DNA from: JASLZO01 sp965247995
Lineage (GTDB): Bacteria > Chloroflexota > Dehalococcoidia > UBA6926
Direction of reading: 5' to 3'
DNA length: 64,000 bases
NCBI GenBank assembly: GCA_965247995.1
Contig: OZ252041.1
Coordinates: 248,001-312,000 of the forward strand
The position numbers were made by a program, and so were the translations under genes. A model generated the notes under the pieces. The model was not told the DNA's origin, did not search any database, and saw only the letters and a program-made list of their open reading frames with translations. Positions 15,302-24,118 of this stretch are shown here, piece by piece (the stretch's first letter is position 1; each line of letters begins with the position of its first letter).

Positions 15302-17374
15302 ATGTCCTCAATCCAAGGCCTCGAAGGGGTCAGAAACATCGGCTTTATCGCGCACATCGACGCGGGGAAGACGACCGTCACCGAGCGCGCGCTTTACTTC
15401 ACCGGTAGAACCCATCGACTAGGGAACGTCGACGAGGGCAATACCGTGATGGATTGGATGGCCCAAGAGAAGGAGCGCGGAATCACCATCGTGTCCGCAG
15501 CCACCACGGTCTCATGGAACGACCGGACCATTAATGTCATTGACACGCCAGGCCACGTCGACTTCACCGCCGAGGTAGAACGTAGCCTCCGTGTTCTCGA
15601 CGGAGGCGTCGTTATTTTCGACGCCAACGCAGGCGTAGAACCGCAATCGGAGACTGTATGGCGTCAGGCCGACCGCTACAACGTGCCGCGCATCTGCTTC
15701 ATCAACAAGATGGATAAGATCGGGGCCGATTTCTTCGCGTCGGTTGATTCTATCCACCGGCGGCTCGGTGTCACTGCAGTTCCGGTCCAGATACCATGGG
15801 GCCGGGAAGACACCTTCAGAGGCGCAGTCGACCTGATCCGGCAAGTGGCCCTCGCGTGGGATGACGATTCTGGGCGCGAATACACCGAATACCCGATCCC
15901 CAGCGAGCTTCAGGAAGACGTAGCACGCTACCGCGAAGCCATGATTGAGCGGGCGGCCGAACAAGACGACGAGTTGATGATGAAGTTCCTGGAGGGCGAG
16001 GAGCTCGAGGAAGATGAAATCATCCGCGGCATTCGCCTTGGGACCACTCGGATGGCGATCTATCCCGTCCTGTGCGGGACCGCGCTCAAGAACAAAGGCA
16101 TCCAACCGCTGCTCAATGCGATTACGGATTATCTGCCCTCACCACTAGACGTCCCACCGATCACCGGCATTGAGCCGCGGTCAGGGGAAGAGGTCGATCG
16201 CGTTCCGAGCTTGGATGATCCGTTCTGCGCTCTTGCGTTCAAAGTCGTGACAGACCCGTTCGCGGGTCGATTGGTGTACCTCCGCGTCTACTCCGGCGAG
16301 GCTCACGCTGGGTCCGGCGTTCTCAATTCGACTCAGGGCGAACGGGAACGCCTCGGCCGATTGATCCAGATGCATGCGAATCATCGAGAGGAGCTGGAAA
16401 CGGCGACTGCAGGCAACATCGTCGCGGCAGTCGGTTTGAAGAACACCTTCACAGGCGACACCGTATGTGATGTTTCTTCGCCAATCCTGCTGGAGTCCAT
16501 CAGCTTCCCGGACCCGGTGATCTCGGTGGCCATCGAACCATCGAGTCGCGAAGAAGAGGAAAAGTTAGTGGATGCCCTGATTAAGCTGTCGCAAGAGGAC
16601 CCAACCTTCGTCACCCGCCGCGATGATGAAACGGGCCAGACGATCATCGCCGGCATGGGTGAACTCCACCTGGACGTGATCGTTGACCGCCTGAAGCGGG
16701 AGTTCCGCGTGGACGCCCAGATTGGTAAACCGCAGGTCGCCTACCGGGAGACCATCACGCGGCCAGCACGGGCCGAAGGGCGCTACGTGCGCCAGACCGG
16801 TGGCCGCGGTCAATACGGCCACGTGTGGATGAACATCGAACCCCTCGAAGCCGGTTCTGGTATTCAATTCCAGAACAAGATCGTCGGCGGTACGGTCCCA
16901 CGCGAATACGTCGCCGCCGCGGAGGCCGGGATCAAGGAGACAGCGGCAGGTGGAGTCGTCAGCGGTTTCCCGTTGGTAGACGTCAAGATCGTGATCGACG
17001 ATGGGTCGTACCACGAGGTCGACTCCTCCGAAATGGCCTTCAAGATGGCAGGGTCGATCGGATTCAAGGACGCCGTTCGTGCGGCGCGGCCCGCGCTGAT
17101 GGAGCCGGTCATGAACGTTGAGGTCGTGTGTCCGGGCCCGACTCTTGGCGACGTTCTGGGAAACCTAAACGGTCGACGCGCGCAGATCCAGGGCATGGAG
17201 GGACGCGGCGATCTTCAGATCGTGACCGCATTCGTTCCACTGTCCGATATGTTCGGATACGCGACCGCGTTACGCTCGTCTACGCAAGGTCGCGCGACGT
17301 ACAGTATGGAGTTCCACCATTACGCCCGGGTCCCAGCGTCGATCGCGGAAACCGTCGCGGCTGGGTCTCGCTAA
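15302..17374 (+). CDS. fusA: Elongation factor G
   Basis: EF-G is the GTPase that drives translocation. The 690-residue protein has G1 AHIDAGKTT, switch I RGITI, G3 DTPGHVDF, G4 NKMDK and G5-like CGTALKNKGIQ. It then has the domain II-V blocks, including TGGRGQYGHVWM in domain IV and the HHYARVP end. It follows rpsG by 20 bp. The usual next gene, tuf for EF-Tu, is absent: rpsJ comes 18 bp later. Confidence 0.98.
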   Translation: MSSIQGLEGVRNIGFIAHIDAGKTTVTERALYFTGRTHRLGNVDEGNTVMDWMAQEKERGITIVSAATTVSWNDRTINVIDTPGHVDFTAEVERSLRVLDGGVVIFDANAGVEPQSETVWRQADRYNVPRICFINKMDKIGADFFASVDSIHRRLGVTAVPVQIPWGREDTFRGAVDLIRQVALAWDDDSGREYTEYPIPSELQEDVARYREAMIERAAEQDDELMMKFLEGEELEEDEIIRGIRLGTTRMAIYPVLCGTALKNKGIQPLLNAITDYLPSPLDVPPITGIEPRSGEEVDRVPSLDDPFCALAFKVVTDPFAGRLVYLRVYSGEAHAGSGVLNSTQGERERLGRLIQMHANHREELETATAGNIVAAVGLKNTFTGDTVCDVSSPILLESISFPDPVISVAIEPSSREEEEKLVDALIKLSQEDPTFVTRRDDETGQTIIAGMGELHLDVIVDRLKREFRVDAQIGKPQVAYRETITRPARAEGRYVRQTGGRGQYGHVWMNIEPLEAGSGIQFQNKIVGGTVPREYVAAAEAGIKETAAGGVVSGFPLVDVKIVIDDGSYHEVDSSEMAFKMAGSIGFKDAVRAARPALMEPVMNVEVVCPGPTLGDVLGNLNGRRAQIQGMEGRGDLQIVTAFVPLSDMFGYATALRSSTQGRATYSMEFHHYARVPASIAETVAAGSR

Positions 17375-17392
17375 CAAGGATCGAACGGAACG

Positions 17393-17710
17393 ATGACGAC
17401 AGCCAGGCGACAACGCATCCGCATCCGTCTGAAGGCGTTCGACTACCGTCTCCTGGATCAAGCCGCGCAACAGATCGTTGAAGCCGCCGAAGGAACGGGT
17501 GCACAGGTATCCGGCCCGACACCGTTGCCGACCCGGATCCGGAAGTTCACGGTTATCCGTTCACCCCATATCGACAAGGACTCCCGGGAGCAATTCGAGA
17601 TCAGGACGCACAAACGGTTGATTGACATCCTCGACCCCACGTCCCGGACTATCGACTCGTTGACCCACCTGGATTTGGCCGCCGGCGTCGACATTGAGAT
17701 CACCTCATGA
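17393..17710 (+). CDS. rpsJ: Small ribosomal subunit protein uS10
   Basis: uS10 is a 30S head protein that also acts as NusE in antitermination. The 105-residue protein has the conserved RIRLKAFDYRLLD start, GPTPLPT, and REQFEIRTHKRLIDI. It opens the S10 part of the supercluster directly after fusA. Confidence 0.97.
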   Translation: MTTARRQRIRIRLKAFDYRLLDQAAQQIVEAAEGTGAQVSGPTPLPTRIRKFTVIRSPHIDKDSREQFEIRTHKRLIDILDPTSRTIDSLTHLDLAAGVDIEITS

Positions 17711-17723
17711 CCAAGGTGCAGTC

Positions 17724-18365
17724 ATGCTGACCGGAATGCTGGGAACCAAACTCGGGATGACCCAGTTCATCCAAGAGGATGGACTCGTGACTGCAGTGAC
17801 GGCTGTCGAGGTTGGCCCATGTACCGTGACGCAGATCAAGACGGATGCGACCGACGGTTATGAGGCCGTCCAGATCGGGTTCATGACGGTCCCGGAAAGA
17901 AAGCTCCAGAAGGCTCGACGGGGCCACCTTCAGAAGCACAACCTCGACGCCTTCAAACATCTCCGGGAGGTCCGTTCTCTACCGGAAACCGACCTTTCCA
18001 TCGGCGAAACACTTCGTGTCGACCAAGTGTTTTCAGTCGGTGAGGTGGTCGACATCACCGGAACTTCAAAGGGGAAAGGGTTCGCCGGCGGTGTAAAGCG
18101 TTGGCACTTCCGAGGCGGACCCAAATCCCACGGTCAAGGCGACCGATGGCGTGCTCCCGGTTCGGTCGGCGCCGGGACGACCCCAGGCCGTGTTGTGAAG
18201 GGTTACAAGATGGCCGGGCAGATGGGCAACAAGCGCATCACTCAGAAGCATGGCATCGTGGTCGCGATCGACTCCGATCGCGACCTATTGTTCGTCCAGG
18301 GGTCAGTCCCAGGAGCGACGAAGAACCTCGTGTTGGTCCGCAAGCGGGTCGAGACGCCACGATGA
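17724..18365 (+). CDS. rplC: Large ribosomal subunit protein uL3
   Basis: uL3 helps organise 23S rRNA near the peptidyl transferase centre. The 213-residue protein begins MLTGMLGTKLGMTQ and has the central signature KRWHFRGGPKSHGQGD with GTTPGRVVKGYKMAGQMG. ATG 17724 is chosen over earlier in-frame codons because it gives the family N-terminus and clears the rpsJ stop. Its TGA overlaps the rplD ATG. Confidence 0.97.
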   Translation: MLTGMLGTKLGMTQFIQEDGLVTAVTAVEVGPCTVTQIKTDATDGYEAVQIGFMTVPERKLQKARRGHLQKHNLDAFKHLREVRSLPETDLSIGETLRVDQVFSVGEVVDITGTSKGKGFAGGVKRWHFRGGPKSHGQGDRWRAPGSVGAGTTPGRVVKGYKMAGQMGNKRITQKHGIVVAIDSDRDLLFVQGSVPGATKNLVLVRKRVETPR

Positions 18366-19006
18366 ATATCCCGGTCCGAAACGCTCAGGGGGACGTAGTC
18401 AGCGAGGCAGACGTCAGTGACCTGCTCGTGAAGTCCCCGTTGAATGAAGGGCTCGTACACCAAGCTCTCGTGCAGCAGCGCGCCAATGCGCGCACCGGAA
18501 CGCATTCCACGAAAGTGCGCGCGGAAGTCCGCGGCGGGGGCCGGAAACCCTGGCGCCAGAAATACACTGGGCGCGCACGACACGGCAGCATCCGCTCCCC
18601 ACTATGGCGGAGTGGTGGAGTGACCTTCGGCCCCAAGCCCCATCACCACCGGCAGAACATGCCAAAGCGGATGAAGCGACAGGCTCTGAGAGCAACGCTC
18701 TCCTCGAAGGTCCGTGATGCCGAGCTCGTCCTGATCGACACGTTCTCACTTGATGAGGGACGCACAAAGGAGATGGCCGCCATCTTGCAGCGACTCGGTG
18801 TCACAGGATCAACCCTGATCGTGACCCGGCACCCTGATCGCCCGGTCATCCTGTCCGCACGCAATCTCGACCGTGTGCGAACGCTGCCTGCTGACAATCT
18901 GAATGTTGGGGACTTGCTCCGCCACACGAACGTCGTGATGACTGTCGACGCGATGCGTCGAGCCGAGGAGCTGTGGGCGCGATCCGGCCGGAAAGGGGAG
19001 CGCTAG
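18362..19006 (+). CDS. rplD: Large ribosomal subunit protein uL4
   Basis: uL4 lines the peptide exit tunnel, and in many bacteria it represses its own operon. The 214-residue protein has the tunnel-loop block GGGRKPWRQKYTGRARHGSIRSP and the C-terminal VVMTVDAMRRAEE. ATG 18362 overlaps the rplC stop (ATGA). Confidence 0.96.
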   Translation: MNIPVRNAQGDVVSEADVSDLLVKSPLNEGLVHQALVQQRANARTGTHSTKVRAEVRGGGRKPWRQKYTGRARHGSIRSPLWRSGGVTFGPKPHHHRQNMPKRMKRQALRATLSSKVRDAELVLIDTFSLDEGRTKEMAAILQRLGVTGSTLIVTRHPDRPVILSARNLDRVRTLPADNLNVGDLLRHTNVVMTVDAMRRAEELWARSGRKGER

Positions 19007-19010
19007 GTCT

Positions 19011-19301
19011 ATGGACATCCATCCCCTTGAAGTGCTTCGACGCCCGATCGTCACTGAGAAGTACACGGCATCTCAGGATGCCGGAAAGTACGCATTCGAG
19101 GTTCATCCGTCGGCGAACAAGAAGCAGATCGCGGAGGCGGTTGAATTCGCTTTCCGCGTCACCGTCAGATCCGTCAACACGATGAACGTCCATGGGAAGG
19201 CCAAGCGGCTTGGGACGCGGGTCTTCCGCGCGAGTGACTGGAAGAAGGCTATCGTGACGCTCGAACTGGGCGACCGGATCGACGTGTTCGAAGGGATTTA
19301 G
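19011..19301 (+). CDS. rplW: Large ribosomal subunit protein uL23
   Basis: uL23 sits at the tunnel exit and docks trigger factor and SRP. The 96-residue protein has RRPIVTEKYT, YAFEVHPSANK, VNTMNVHGKAKRLG and a usual acidic end. It lies 4 bp after rplD. Confidence 0.96.
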   Translation: MDIHPLEVLRRPIVTEKYTASQDAGKYAFEVHPSANKKQIAEAVEFAFRVTVRSVNTMNVHGKAKRLGTRVFRASDWKKAIVTLELGDRIDVFEGI

Positions 19302-19307
19302 CTCGCT

Positions 19308-20141
19308 ATGGCTGTCAAGATCGTCAAACCGACCTCTCCAGGCCGCCGCGACGCGGTCCTCGACGCGATGGATGACGTTGATCGAGTCGCACCAGAACGC
19401 ACGCTGACCGCACCGCTCAAGAGCAATGCGGGCCGGAACGCTTCCGGCAGGATCACGACACGGCACCGCGGCGGTGGCGTGAAGCGCACCTATCGCGTGA
19501 TTGATTTCAAGCGTGACAAACCCGGCGTGCCAGCCACGGTCAAATCAATCGAATACGATCCGAACCGATCCGCGCGGATCGCGTTGCTTTTCTACCACGA
19601 CGGCGAGAAGCGGTACATCCTTGCTCCGCTCGGGGTCAAAAAGGGCGACGTCGTGCGGTCCGGTCCGGATGCTGAGATTCGACCTGGGAACGCGCTCCCG
19701 TTGAACGCGATTCCCACCGGCACGACCATCCACAACATTGAGTTGCAGGTGGGCAAAGGCGCCCAGATGGTCCGCGGAGCGGGAACCGGCGCGCAGGTGC
19801 TGGCGCGGGAGGAGCGGTACACGCTCATCCGGATGCCGTCGGGAGAGCTGCGCCGCGTGCTTTCTACCTGCTACGCAACAGTCGGTCAGTTGGGCAACAT
19901 CGACCATAAGAACCTCTCGTGGGGCAAGGCCGGTCGTAAGAGGTTGCGCGGGTGGCGTCCCACGGTGCGTGGTTCGGCCATGTCGCCGCGTGACCACCCA
20001 CACGGTGGCGGCGAAGGACGCTCGCCTATCGGCATGCCGAGCCCGAAGTCCCCTTGGGGGAAGCCAACGCTCGGCAAGAGGACTCGAAGGAACAAGAAAA
20101 GCACGGTGTTCATCGCGCGTCGCAGAGGTTCACGCCGCTGA
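19308..20141 (+). CDS. rplB: Large ribosomal subunit protein uL2
   Basis: uL2 is required for subunit joining and the peptidyl transferase centre. The 277-residue protein has HRGGGVKRTYR, YDPNRSARIAL, and the highly conserved MSPRDHPHGGGEGRSP with the essential histidine. The C-terminal RTRRNKKST is normal. Spacing to rplW is 6 bp. Confidence 0.98.
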   Translation: MAVKIVKPTSPGRRDAVLDAMDDVDRVAPERTLTAPLKSNAGRNASGRITTRHRGGGVKRTYRVIDFKRDKPGVPATVKSIEYDPNRSARIALLFYHDGEKRYILAPLGVKKGDVVRSGPDAEIRPGNALPLNAIPTGTTIHNIELQVGKGAQMVRGAGTGAQVLAREERYTLIRMPSGELRRVLSTCYATVGQLGNIDHKNLSWGKAGRKRLRGWRPTVRGSAMSPRDHPHGGGEGRSPIGMPSPKSPWGKPTLGKRTRRNKKSTVFIARRRGSRR

Positions 20142-20156
20142 CCCCGAGGTATTCAT

Positions 20157-20438
20157 ATGTCGCGATCCGTTAAGAAAGGGCCGTACATCAACCCGAAGCT
20201 AGCCAAAAAGGTGGAGGCCTTAGCGCGCAGTTCACAACGCTCCGTCGTTCGAACGTGGGCCCGTGCTTCTACGATCATGCCTGAGATGGTCGGAATGACC
20301 ATCGCGGTGCACGACGGGCGGCGCCATATTCCCGTGTTCATTACGGAGAACATGGTGGGTCACAAACTCGGAGAGTTCGCTCCAACGAGAACGTTCCGCG
20401 GCCACGCGGGACGTAACGAGAGGCAGGCTCGGAGGTAG
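20157..20438 (+). CDS. rpsS: Small ribosomal subunit protein uS19
   Basis: uS19 binds the 16S 3' domain with uS13. The 93-residue protein has MSRSVKKGPYINPKL, RTWARASTI, and HNGR-type block VHDGRRHIPVFITENMVGHKLGEF followed by TRTFRGHAG. It lies 15 bp after rplB. Confidence 0.97.
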   Translation: MSRSVKKGPYINPKLAKKVEALARSSQRSVVRTWARASTIMPEMVGMTIAVHDGRRHIPVFITENMVGHKLGEFAPTRTFRGHAGRNERQARR

Positions 20439-20439
20439 G

Positions 20440-20781
20440 ATGGAGGTCTCAGCGAAGGTCAAGAACCTCTCAGTTTCGACAAAGAAGCTGAGGCTGCTGA
20501 CTGAACCGCTCCGGGGCCAACGGGTCGAGGACGCGCTCACTTCGTTGCAGTTCACACCGAGCCCATGGGCAAAGCGAGTTGCCAAAGTCGTGCGTTCCGC
20601 CGCGGCGAACGCTGAGACAAATTTCGAGATGGACCCCAGCATCCTACGGATCGTTCGGGTCGACATCGGACCGGCGCCGACACTGAAGCGGTATTATCCG
20701 CGCGCCCGTGGGCAGGCTGGTCCGAATTTCCACCGCCATAGCAACCTCCGCATAGTGGTCGACGACGAGGAGGCCAACTGA
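20440..20781 (+). CDS. rplV: Large ribosomal subunit protein uL22
   Basis: uL22 contributes a loop to the exit tunnel. The 113-residue protein starts MEVSAKVKNLSVSTKK and has VAKVVRSAAANAE and the tunnel loop GPTLKR-type sequence IGPAPTLKRYYPRARGQA. Its TGA overlaps the rpsC ATG (TGATG). Confidence 0.96.
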   Translation: MEVSAKVKNLSVSTKKLRLLTEPLRGQRVEDALTSLQFTPSPWAKRVAKVVRSAAANAETNFEMDPSILRIVRVDIGPAPTLKRYYPRARGQAGPNFHRHSNLRIVVDDEEAN

Positions 20782-21584
20782 TGGGTCATAAAGTTCACCC
20801 GTTCGGTTTCCGATTGGGGGTGATCCGGGATTGGCAGACTCATTGGTTTGCCGACCGGCCTGCGGTGTACCGATCGAACCTCCAAGAGGACATTAAGATC
20901 CGTGATTCGATCCTCCGGCGACACCGAGACGCCGCAGTGGCGCGTGTGGAGATCGAGCGGAAAACAAACGAGGTCCGTGCCACGATCTACTCGGCTCGTC
21001 CCGGCGTGGTCATCGGGCGTGGCGGCCAACGCGTCGAGGTACTACGTCGTTTCCTAGAATCAATCACGAGCAAACGAGTGCGCGTCGACATCAATGAGAT
21101 CCGGCAACCGGAGTTGGAGGCGACGCTAGTAGCCCAGAGCATCGCCGAACAGATTCAGCGACAGGTCTCGTTCCGCAGGGCCACCAAGCAGGCCGTACAA
21201 CGCTCGATGCAAGCGGGCGCGCAAGGAGTGCGTGTCACCGTCTCTGGTCGACTGGGCGGGGCCGAAATCGCCCGACGTGAGAAAGCCATGGCAGGCCGAG
21301 TTCCCCTTCACACCCTCCGTGCAGACCTCGACTTCGGCACCGCGGAAGCGAAGACTCAGATGGGCCAGATCGGCGTTAAAGTCTGGATCTACCGTGGCGA
21401 CATCATCACCGAGATGACGGCGGCAGAAGCGGCGCAGCGCGCCGCGCTCGAGCAACCCCCGGCAGCACCCGATACTTCAACGGTCGCAGTTGCATCGGCC
21501 GCTCCGCCTGTGGAAAACCCAGCAATTGTTGTGCCGCAGGAGGTCGTCGCCAGCGCGGTCGCGGACGACGAATCTCAGGAATAG
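20781..21584 (+). CDS. rpsC: Small ribosomal subunit protein uS3 with C-terminal extension
   Basis: uS3 forms part of the mRNA entry channel. The 267-residue protein has MGHKVHPFGFRLG, the KH-domain loop GVVIGRGGQRVE, RRATKQAVQRSMQAGAQGVRV, and KVWIYRGDII. The conserved part ends near residue 220. The last 45 or so residues are Ala/Pro/Val-rich with an acidic end and look disordered. The start overlaps the rplV stop. Confidence 0.97.
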   Translation: MGHKVHPFGFRLGVIRDWQTHWFADRPAVYRSNLQEDIKIRDSILRRHRDAAVARVEIERKTNEVRATIYSARPGVVIGRGGQRVEVLRRFLESITSKRVRVDINEIRQPELEATLVAQSIAEQIQRQVSFRRATKQAVQRSMQAGAQGVRVTVSGRLGGAEIARREKAMAGRVPLHTLRADLDFGTAEAKTQMGQIGVKVWIYRGDIITEMTAAEAAQRAALEQPPAAPDTSTVAVASAAPPVENPAIVVPQEVVASAVADDESQE

Positions 21585-21592
21585 ATCCAGCC

Positions 21593-22006
21593 ATGCTTCA
21601 ACCGCGAAGAGTTAAGTACCGCAAGATGCATCGGGGGCGGATGCGTGGCCTCGCCATCCGGGGCAGCACGCTCGCGTTCGGCGAATTCGGCATCCAAGCC
21701 ATGGAGCCGGCTTGGATCGACGGGCGACAGATCGAAGCTGCGCGCCGCGCGATGACCCGCCACGTCCGGCGGGGTGGGCAAATTTGGATCCGTATCTTTC
21801 CGCACAAGTCGTACACAAAGAAACCGCTCGAGACCCGTCAAGGTTCAGGAAAGGGCAACGTAGAGGGCTGGGTCGCAGTGATTAAGCCCGGGCGGATGCT
21901 ATTCGAGATCGCCGGAGTCCCCGAGGACGCGGCGCGGAGAGCGATGCGGCTGGCGCAGGACAAGCTCCCGATTCGGACACAGATCGTTGCCCGAGAGGAA
22001 GACTGA
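21593..22006 (+). CDS. rplP: Large ribosomal subunit protein uL16
   Basis: uL16 helps place tRNA in the A site. The 137-residue protein begins MLQPRRVKYRKMHRGRMRG and has the conserved FGEFGIQAMEP, WIRIFPHKSYTKKP, and RQGSGKGNVEGWVAVIKPG blocks. It lies 8 bp after rpsC. Confidence 0.98.
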   Translation: MLQPRRVKYRKMHRGRMRGLAIRGSTLAFGEFGIQAMEPAWIDGRQIEAARRAMTRHVRRGGQIWIRIFPHKSYTKKPLETRQGSGKGNVEGWVAVIKPGRMLFEIAGVPEDAARRAMRLAQDKLPIRTQIVAREED

Positions 22007-22011
22007 ACACG

Positions 22012-22233
22012 ATGGCAATCATGGATGACATCCGCGTGTGGACCGACGATCAGCTAGCTGAGGAGTTGGAGAACGCGCGGCGCGAGGTGTTCAATCTCCG
22101 GTTCCGAGCGGTCACACGTCAACTCTCGAACATGAACGAGGTTGGCGTAGCTCGGAAGAAGGTGGCTCGGGTGCTCACTGTAATGCGGGAGCGACAAGTC
22201 GCCACTGTAGACACGGAGGAACCGGCAGAGTGA
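22012..22233 (+). CDS. rpmC: Large ribosomal subunit protein uL29
   Basis: uL29 is a small helical protein near the tunnel exit. The 73-residue protein has DDQLAEELENARREVFNLRFRAVTRQL and RKKVARVLTVMRER, the family pattern. ATG 22012 or ATG 22021 could start it. The TGA overlaps the next GTG (GTGA). Confidence 0.92.
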   Translation: MAIMDDIRVWTDDQLAEELENARREVFNLRFRAVTRQLSNMNEVGVARKKVARVLTVMRERQVATVDTEEPAE

Positions 22234-22529
22234 CCACCGCTACCCGTAAGACGCGTATTGGCCGTGTAGTCAGTACCAAGATGAATAAGACCATCGTCGT
22301 CACCGTGGAGCGACGCCGCATCCACCGGCTTTACCACAAGGCTGTCCGCCGGGTCACGCGGTTCAAAGCTCACGACGAGCGCCAGATTGCCCAAGAGGGG
22401 GACCTCGTTCGGATCGAAGAGACCCGGCCGTTATCGAAGGACAAGAGGTGGCGTTTGGTCGAAGTGGTCGAAACGGTCACCATTCCTGCCCTCCCGGCCG
22501 ACCAAGCTGAACAAGGATCCGCAGCGTGA
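22230..22529 (+). CDS. rpsQ: Small ribosomal subunit protein uS17
   Basis: uS17 binds the 5' domain of 16S rRNA. The 99-residue protein has RIGRVVSTKMNKTIVVTVERR, FKAHDERQIAQEGDLVRIEETRPLSK, and KRWRLVEVVE. GTG 22230 overlaps the rpmC stop, and its own stop overlaps the rplN GTG. Confidence 0.96.
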   Translation: MTTATRKTRIGRVVSTKMNKTIVVTVERRRIHRLYHKAVRRVTRFKAHDERQIAQEGDLVRIEETRPLSKDKRWRLVEVVETVTIPALPADQAEQGSAA

Positions 22530-22894
22530 TTCAGACGTACTCGAGATTGCGCGTCGCGGATAACTCCGGGGCCCGAGAGATCATGTGCATCAACGTCCCC
22601 GGCGGAACCCGCCGTCGCTATGCGTCAGTCGGCGACGTGATCGTCGCCTCTGTGAAAGAGGCGAATCCCGGCGGCGCGGTTCGATCTGGCGAGGTGGTTC
22701 GCGCAGTTGTCGTGCGGATTTCTCAGCCATACCGACGGCCGGACGGATCCTACATCCGATTCGACGAGAACGCAGCGGTGATCTTGAACGATCGCAACCT
22801 TCCTAGGGGAACGCGCATCTTCGGCCCCGTGGCCCGGGAGCTTCGCGATCGGAACTTCATGCGCATCATCTCCCTCGCGCCGGAGGTCCTGTAA
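22526..22894 (+). CDS. rplN: Large ribosomal subunit protein uL14
   Basis: uL14 forms bridges to the 30S subunit and is the docking site of RsfS-type factors. The 122-residue protein has MIQTYSRLRVADNSGAREIMCI, VVRISQPYRRPDGSYIRFDENAAVILN and GTRIFGPVARELR, all conserved. The GTG start overlaps the rpsQ stop. Confidence 0.98.
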   Translation: MIQTYSRLRVADNSGAREIMCINVPGGTRRRYASVGDVIVASVKEANPGGAVRSGEVVRAVVVRISQPYRRPDGSYIRFDENAAVILNDRNLPRGTRIFGPVARELRDRNFMRIISLAPEVL

Positions 22895-22897
22895 GGC

Positions 22898-23215
22898 ATG
22901 GCTGCGAAGATCCGAAAAGGGGACACCGTCTCCGTGCTCGCAGGGAAAGACCGAGCCAAACGCGGCGAGGTTGAACGTGTCCTGCCGAAGGTTGAGCGAG
23001 TGGTCGTACAGGGCGTCAATATGATTAAGCGTCACCAGCGCACGCAGCCGGGCGTCCGGCAAGGCGGCATCATCGAAAGGCCAAACGCTCTGCACCTTTC
23101 GAACGTCGCTCTCGTCTGTCCCAGTTGTGACCAGCCGACGCGTGTGACGTTCGCCGTCTTGGACGATGGTCGTAAGGTCCGAAAATGCAAGAAGTGCGGC
23201 GAGACGTTCGAATGA
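22898..23215 (+). CDS. rplX: Large ribosomal subunit protein uL24, zinc-ribbon form
   Basis: uL24 starts 50S assembly. The 105-residue protein has the KOW motif KGDTVSVLAGKDRAKRGEV and MIKRHQR, and its C-terminus carries two CxxC pairs (CPSCDQPTRV...CKKCGETFE) that should bind zinc. The TGA overlaps the rplE ATG. Confidence 0.96.
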   Translation: MAAKIRKGDTVSVLAGKDRAKRGEVERVLPKVERVVVQGVNMIKRHQRTQPGVRQGGIIERPNALHLSNVALVCPSCDQPTRVTFAVLDDGRKVRKCKKCGETFE

Positions 23216-23916
23216 ACCTCCCGCATCCCGCACCAGCTGGCGGCGCTCAGGACGCCCCTGCCGAAGAACGGCCGCGCCGCCGTCGGCGCGTCGCGTCGAC
23301 TGACGAACCGCAACAGGCCCCGACCGAAACGCCGCAAGAGCAGGCGCCAACCCAAGAGCAATACCGACCACGGCTTCGTGACCTCTATCTCAACACGGTC
23401 GCTCCCGCTCTGACAGAGGAATTCGGCTATCAGAACGTCATGCAAGTCCCGAAGATCACACGCATCACGCTCAATATCGGCGAGGGGGACGCACGCGAGA
23501 ACGCTCGCGCGCTTGAGGGTATCCAACAAGACTTGACCACGATCGCTGGTCAGAAACCGGTGGTCACGAAGGCACGCAAATCGATCGCACAATTCAAGAT
23601 TCGAGACGGCAACCCGATCGGCGTCAAGGTGACCCTCCGTGGGTCGAAGATGTGGGATTTCCTCGATCGCCTGATGAACGTCGCACTGCCGAGAACTCGC
23701 GACTTTAGAGGCATACCCCGCCAGGCATTCGATGGGCGGGGCGACTACAGCCTGGGTATACGCGAACAGATCATCTTTCCCGAGGTCGACTACAACCGAA
23801 TCGATAAGATAAGGGGGATGCAGGTCAACATCGTCACCTCGGCGAATACTGACGATGAGGGCCGACGGCTCCTGGAACTTATGGGGATGCCGTTCGCCCG
23901 GGAGGACCAGCAGTAG
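23212..23916 (+). CDS. rplE: Large ribosomal subunit protein uL5 with N-terminal extension
   Basis: uL5 contacts 5S rRNA and the P-site tRNA. Residues 51-234 are a normal uL5: VMQVPKITRITLNIG, AGQKPVVTKARKSIAQFKIRDGNPIG, FRGIPRQAFDGRGDYSLGI and MQVNIVTSANTD. Residues 1-50 are an extra Pro/Glu/Gln-rich segment with an RPRRRRR cluster. The reading frame is continuous from ATG 23212, which overlaps the rplX stop as ATGA, so the extension is probably translated. ATG 23431 (inside the core) is too late. Confidence 0.95.
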   Translation: MNLPHPAPAGGAQDAPAEERPRRRRRVASTDEPQQAPTETPQEQAPTQEQYRPRLRDLYLNTVAPALTEEFGYQNVMQVPKITRITLNIGEGDARENARALEGIQQDLTTIAGQKPVVTKARKSIAQFKIRDGNPIGVKVTLRGSKMWDFLDRLMNVALPRTRDFRGIPRQAFDGRGDYSLGIREQIIFPEVDYNRIDKIRGMQVNIVTSANTDDEGRRLLELMGMPFAREDQQ

Positions 23917-23919
23917 CAC

Positions 23920-24105
23920 ATGGCAAAGAAGTCCAAGATCGAGAAATGGAAGCGGCAACCGAAGTACCGCGTCCAACACAGCAACCGATGCAATGTCTGC
24001 GGGCGGCCGCGGGCCTACTACCGCTTGTTTGGACTCTGTCGTGTCTGTCTCCGACAGCGCGCGCTCCGTGGCGAACTGCCCGGCGTTCGGAAGTCGAGTT
24101 GGTAA
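23920..24105 (+). CDS. rpsN: Small ribosomal subunit protein uS14, zinc-binding type Z
   Basis: uS14 is needed for the 30S head. The 61-residue protein is the short zinc form: CNVCGRPRAYYRLFGLCRVCLR with two CxxC pairs, after MAKKSKIEKWKR. The long zinc-free form is not seen in this window. It lies 3 bp after rplE. Confidence 0.98.
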   Translation: MAKKSKIEKWKRQPKYRVQHSNRCNVCGRPRAYYRLFGLCRVCLRQRALRGELPGVRKSSW

Positions 24106-24118
24106 GGGAGCGGTTCCT

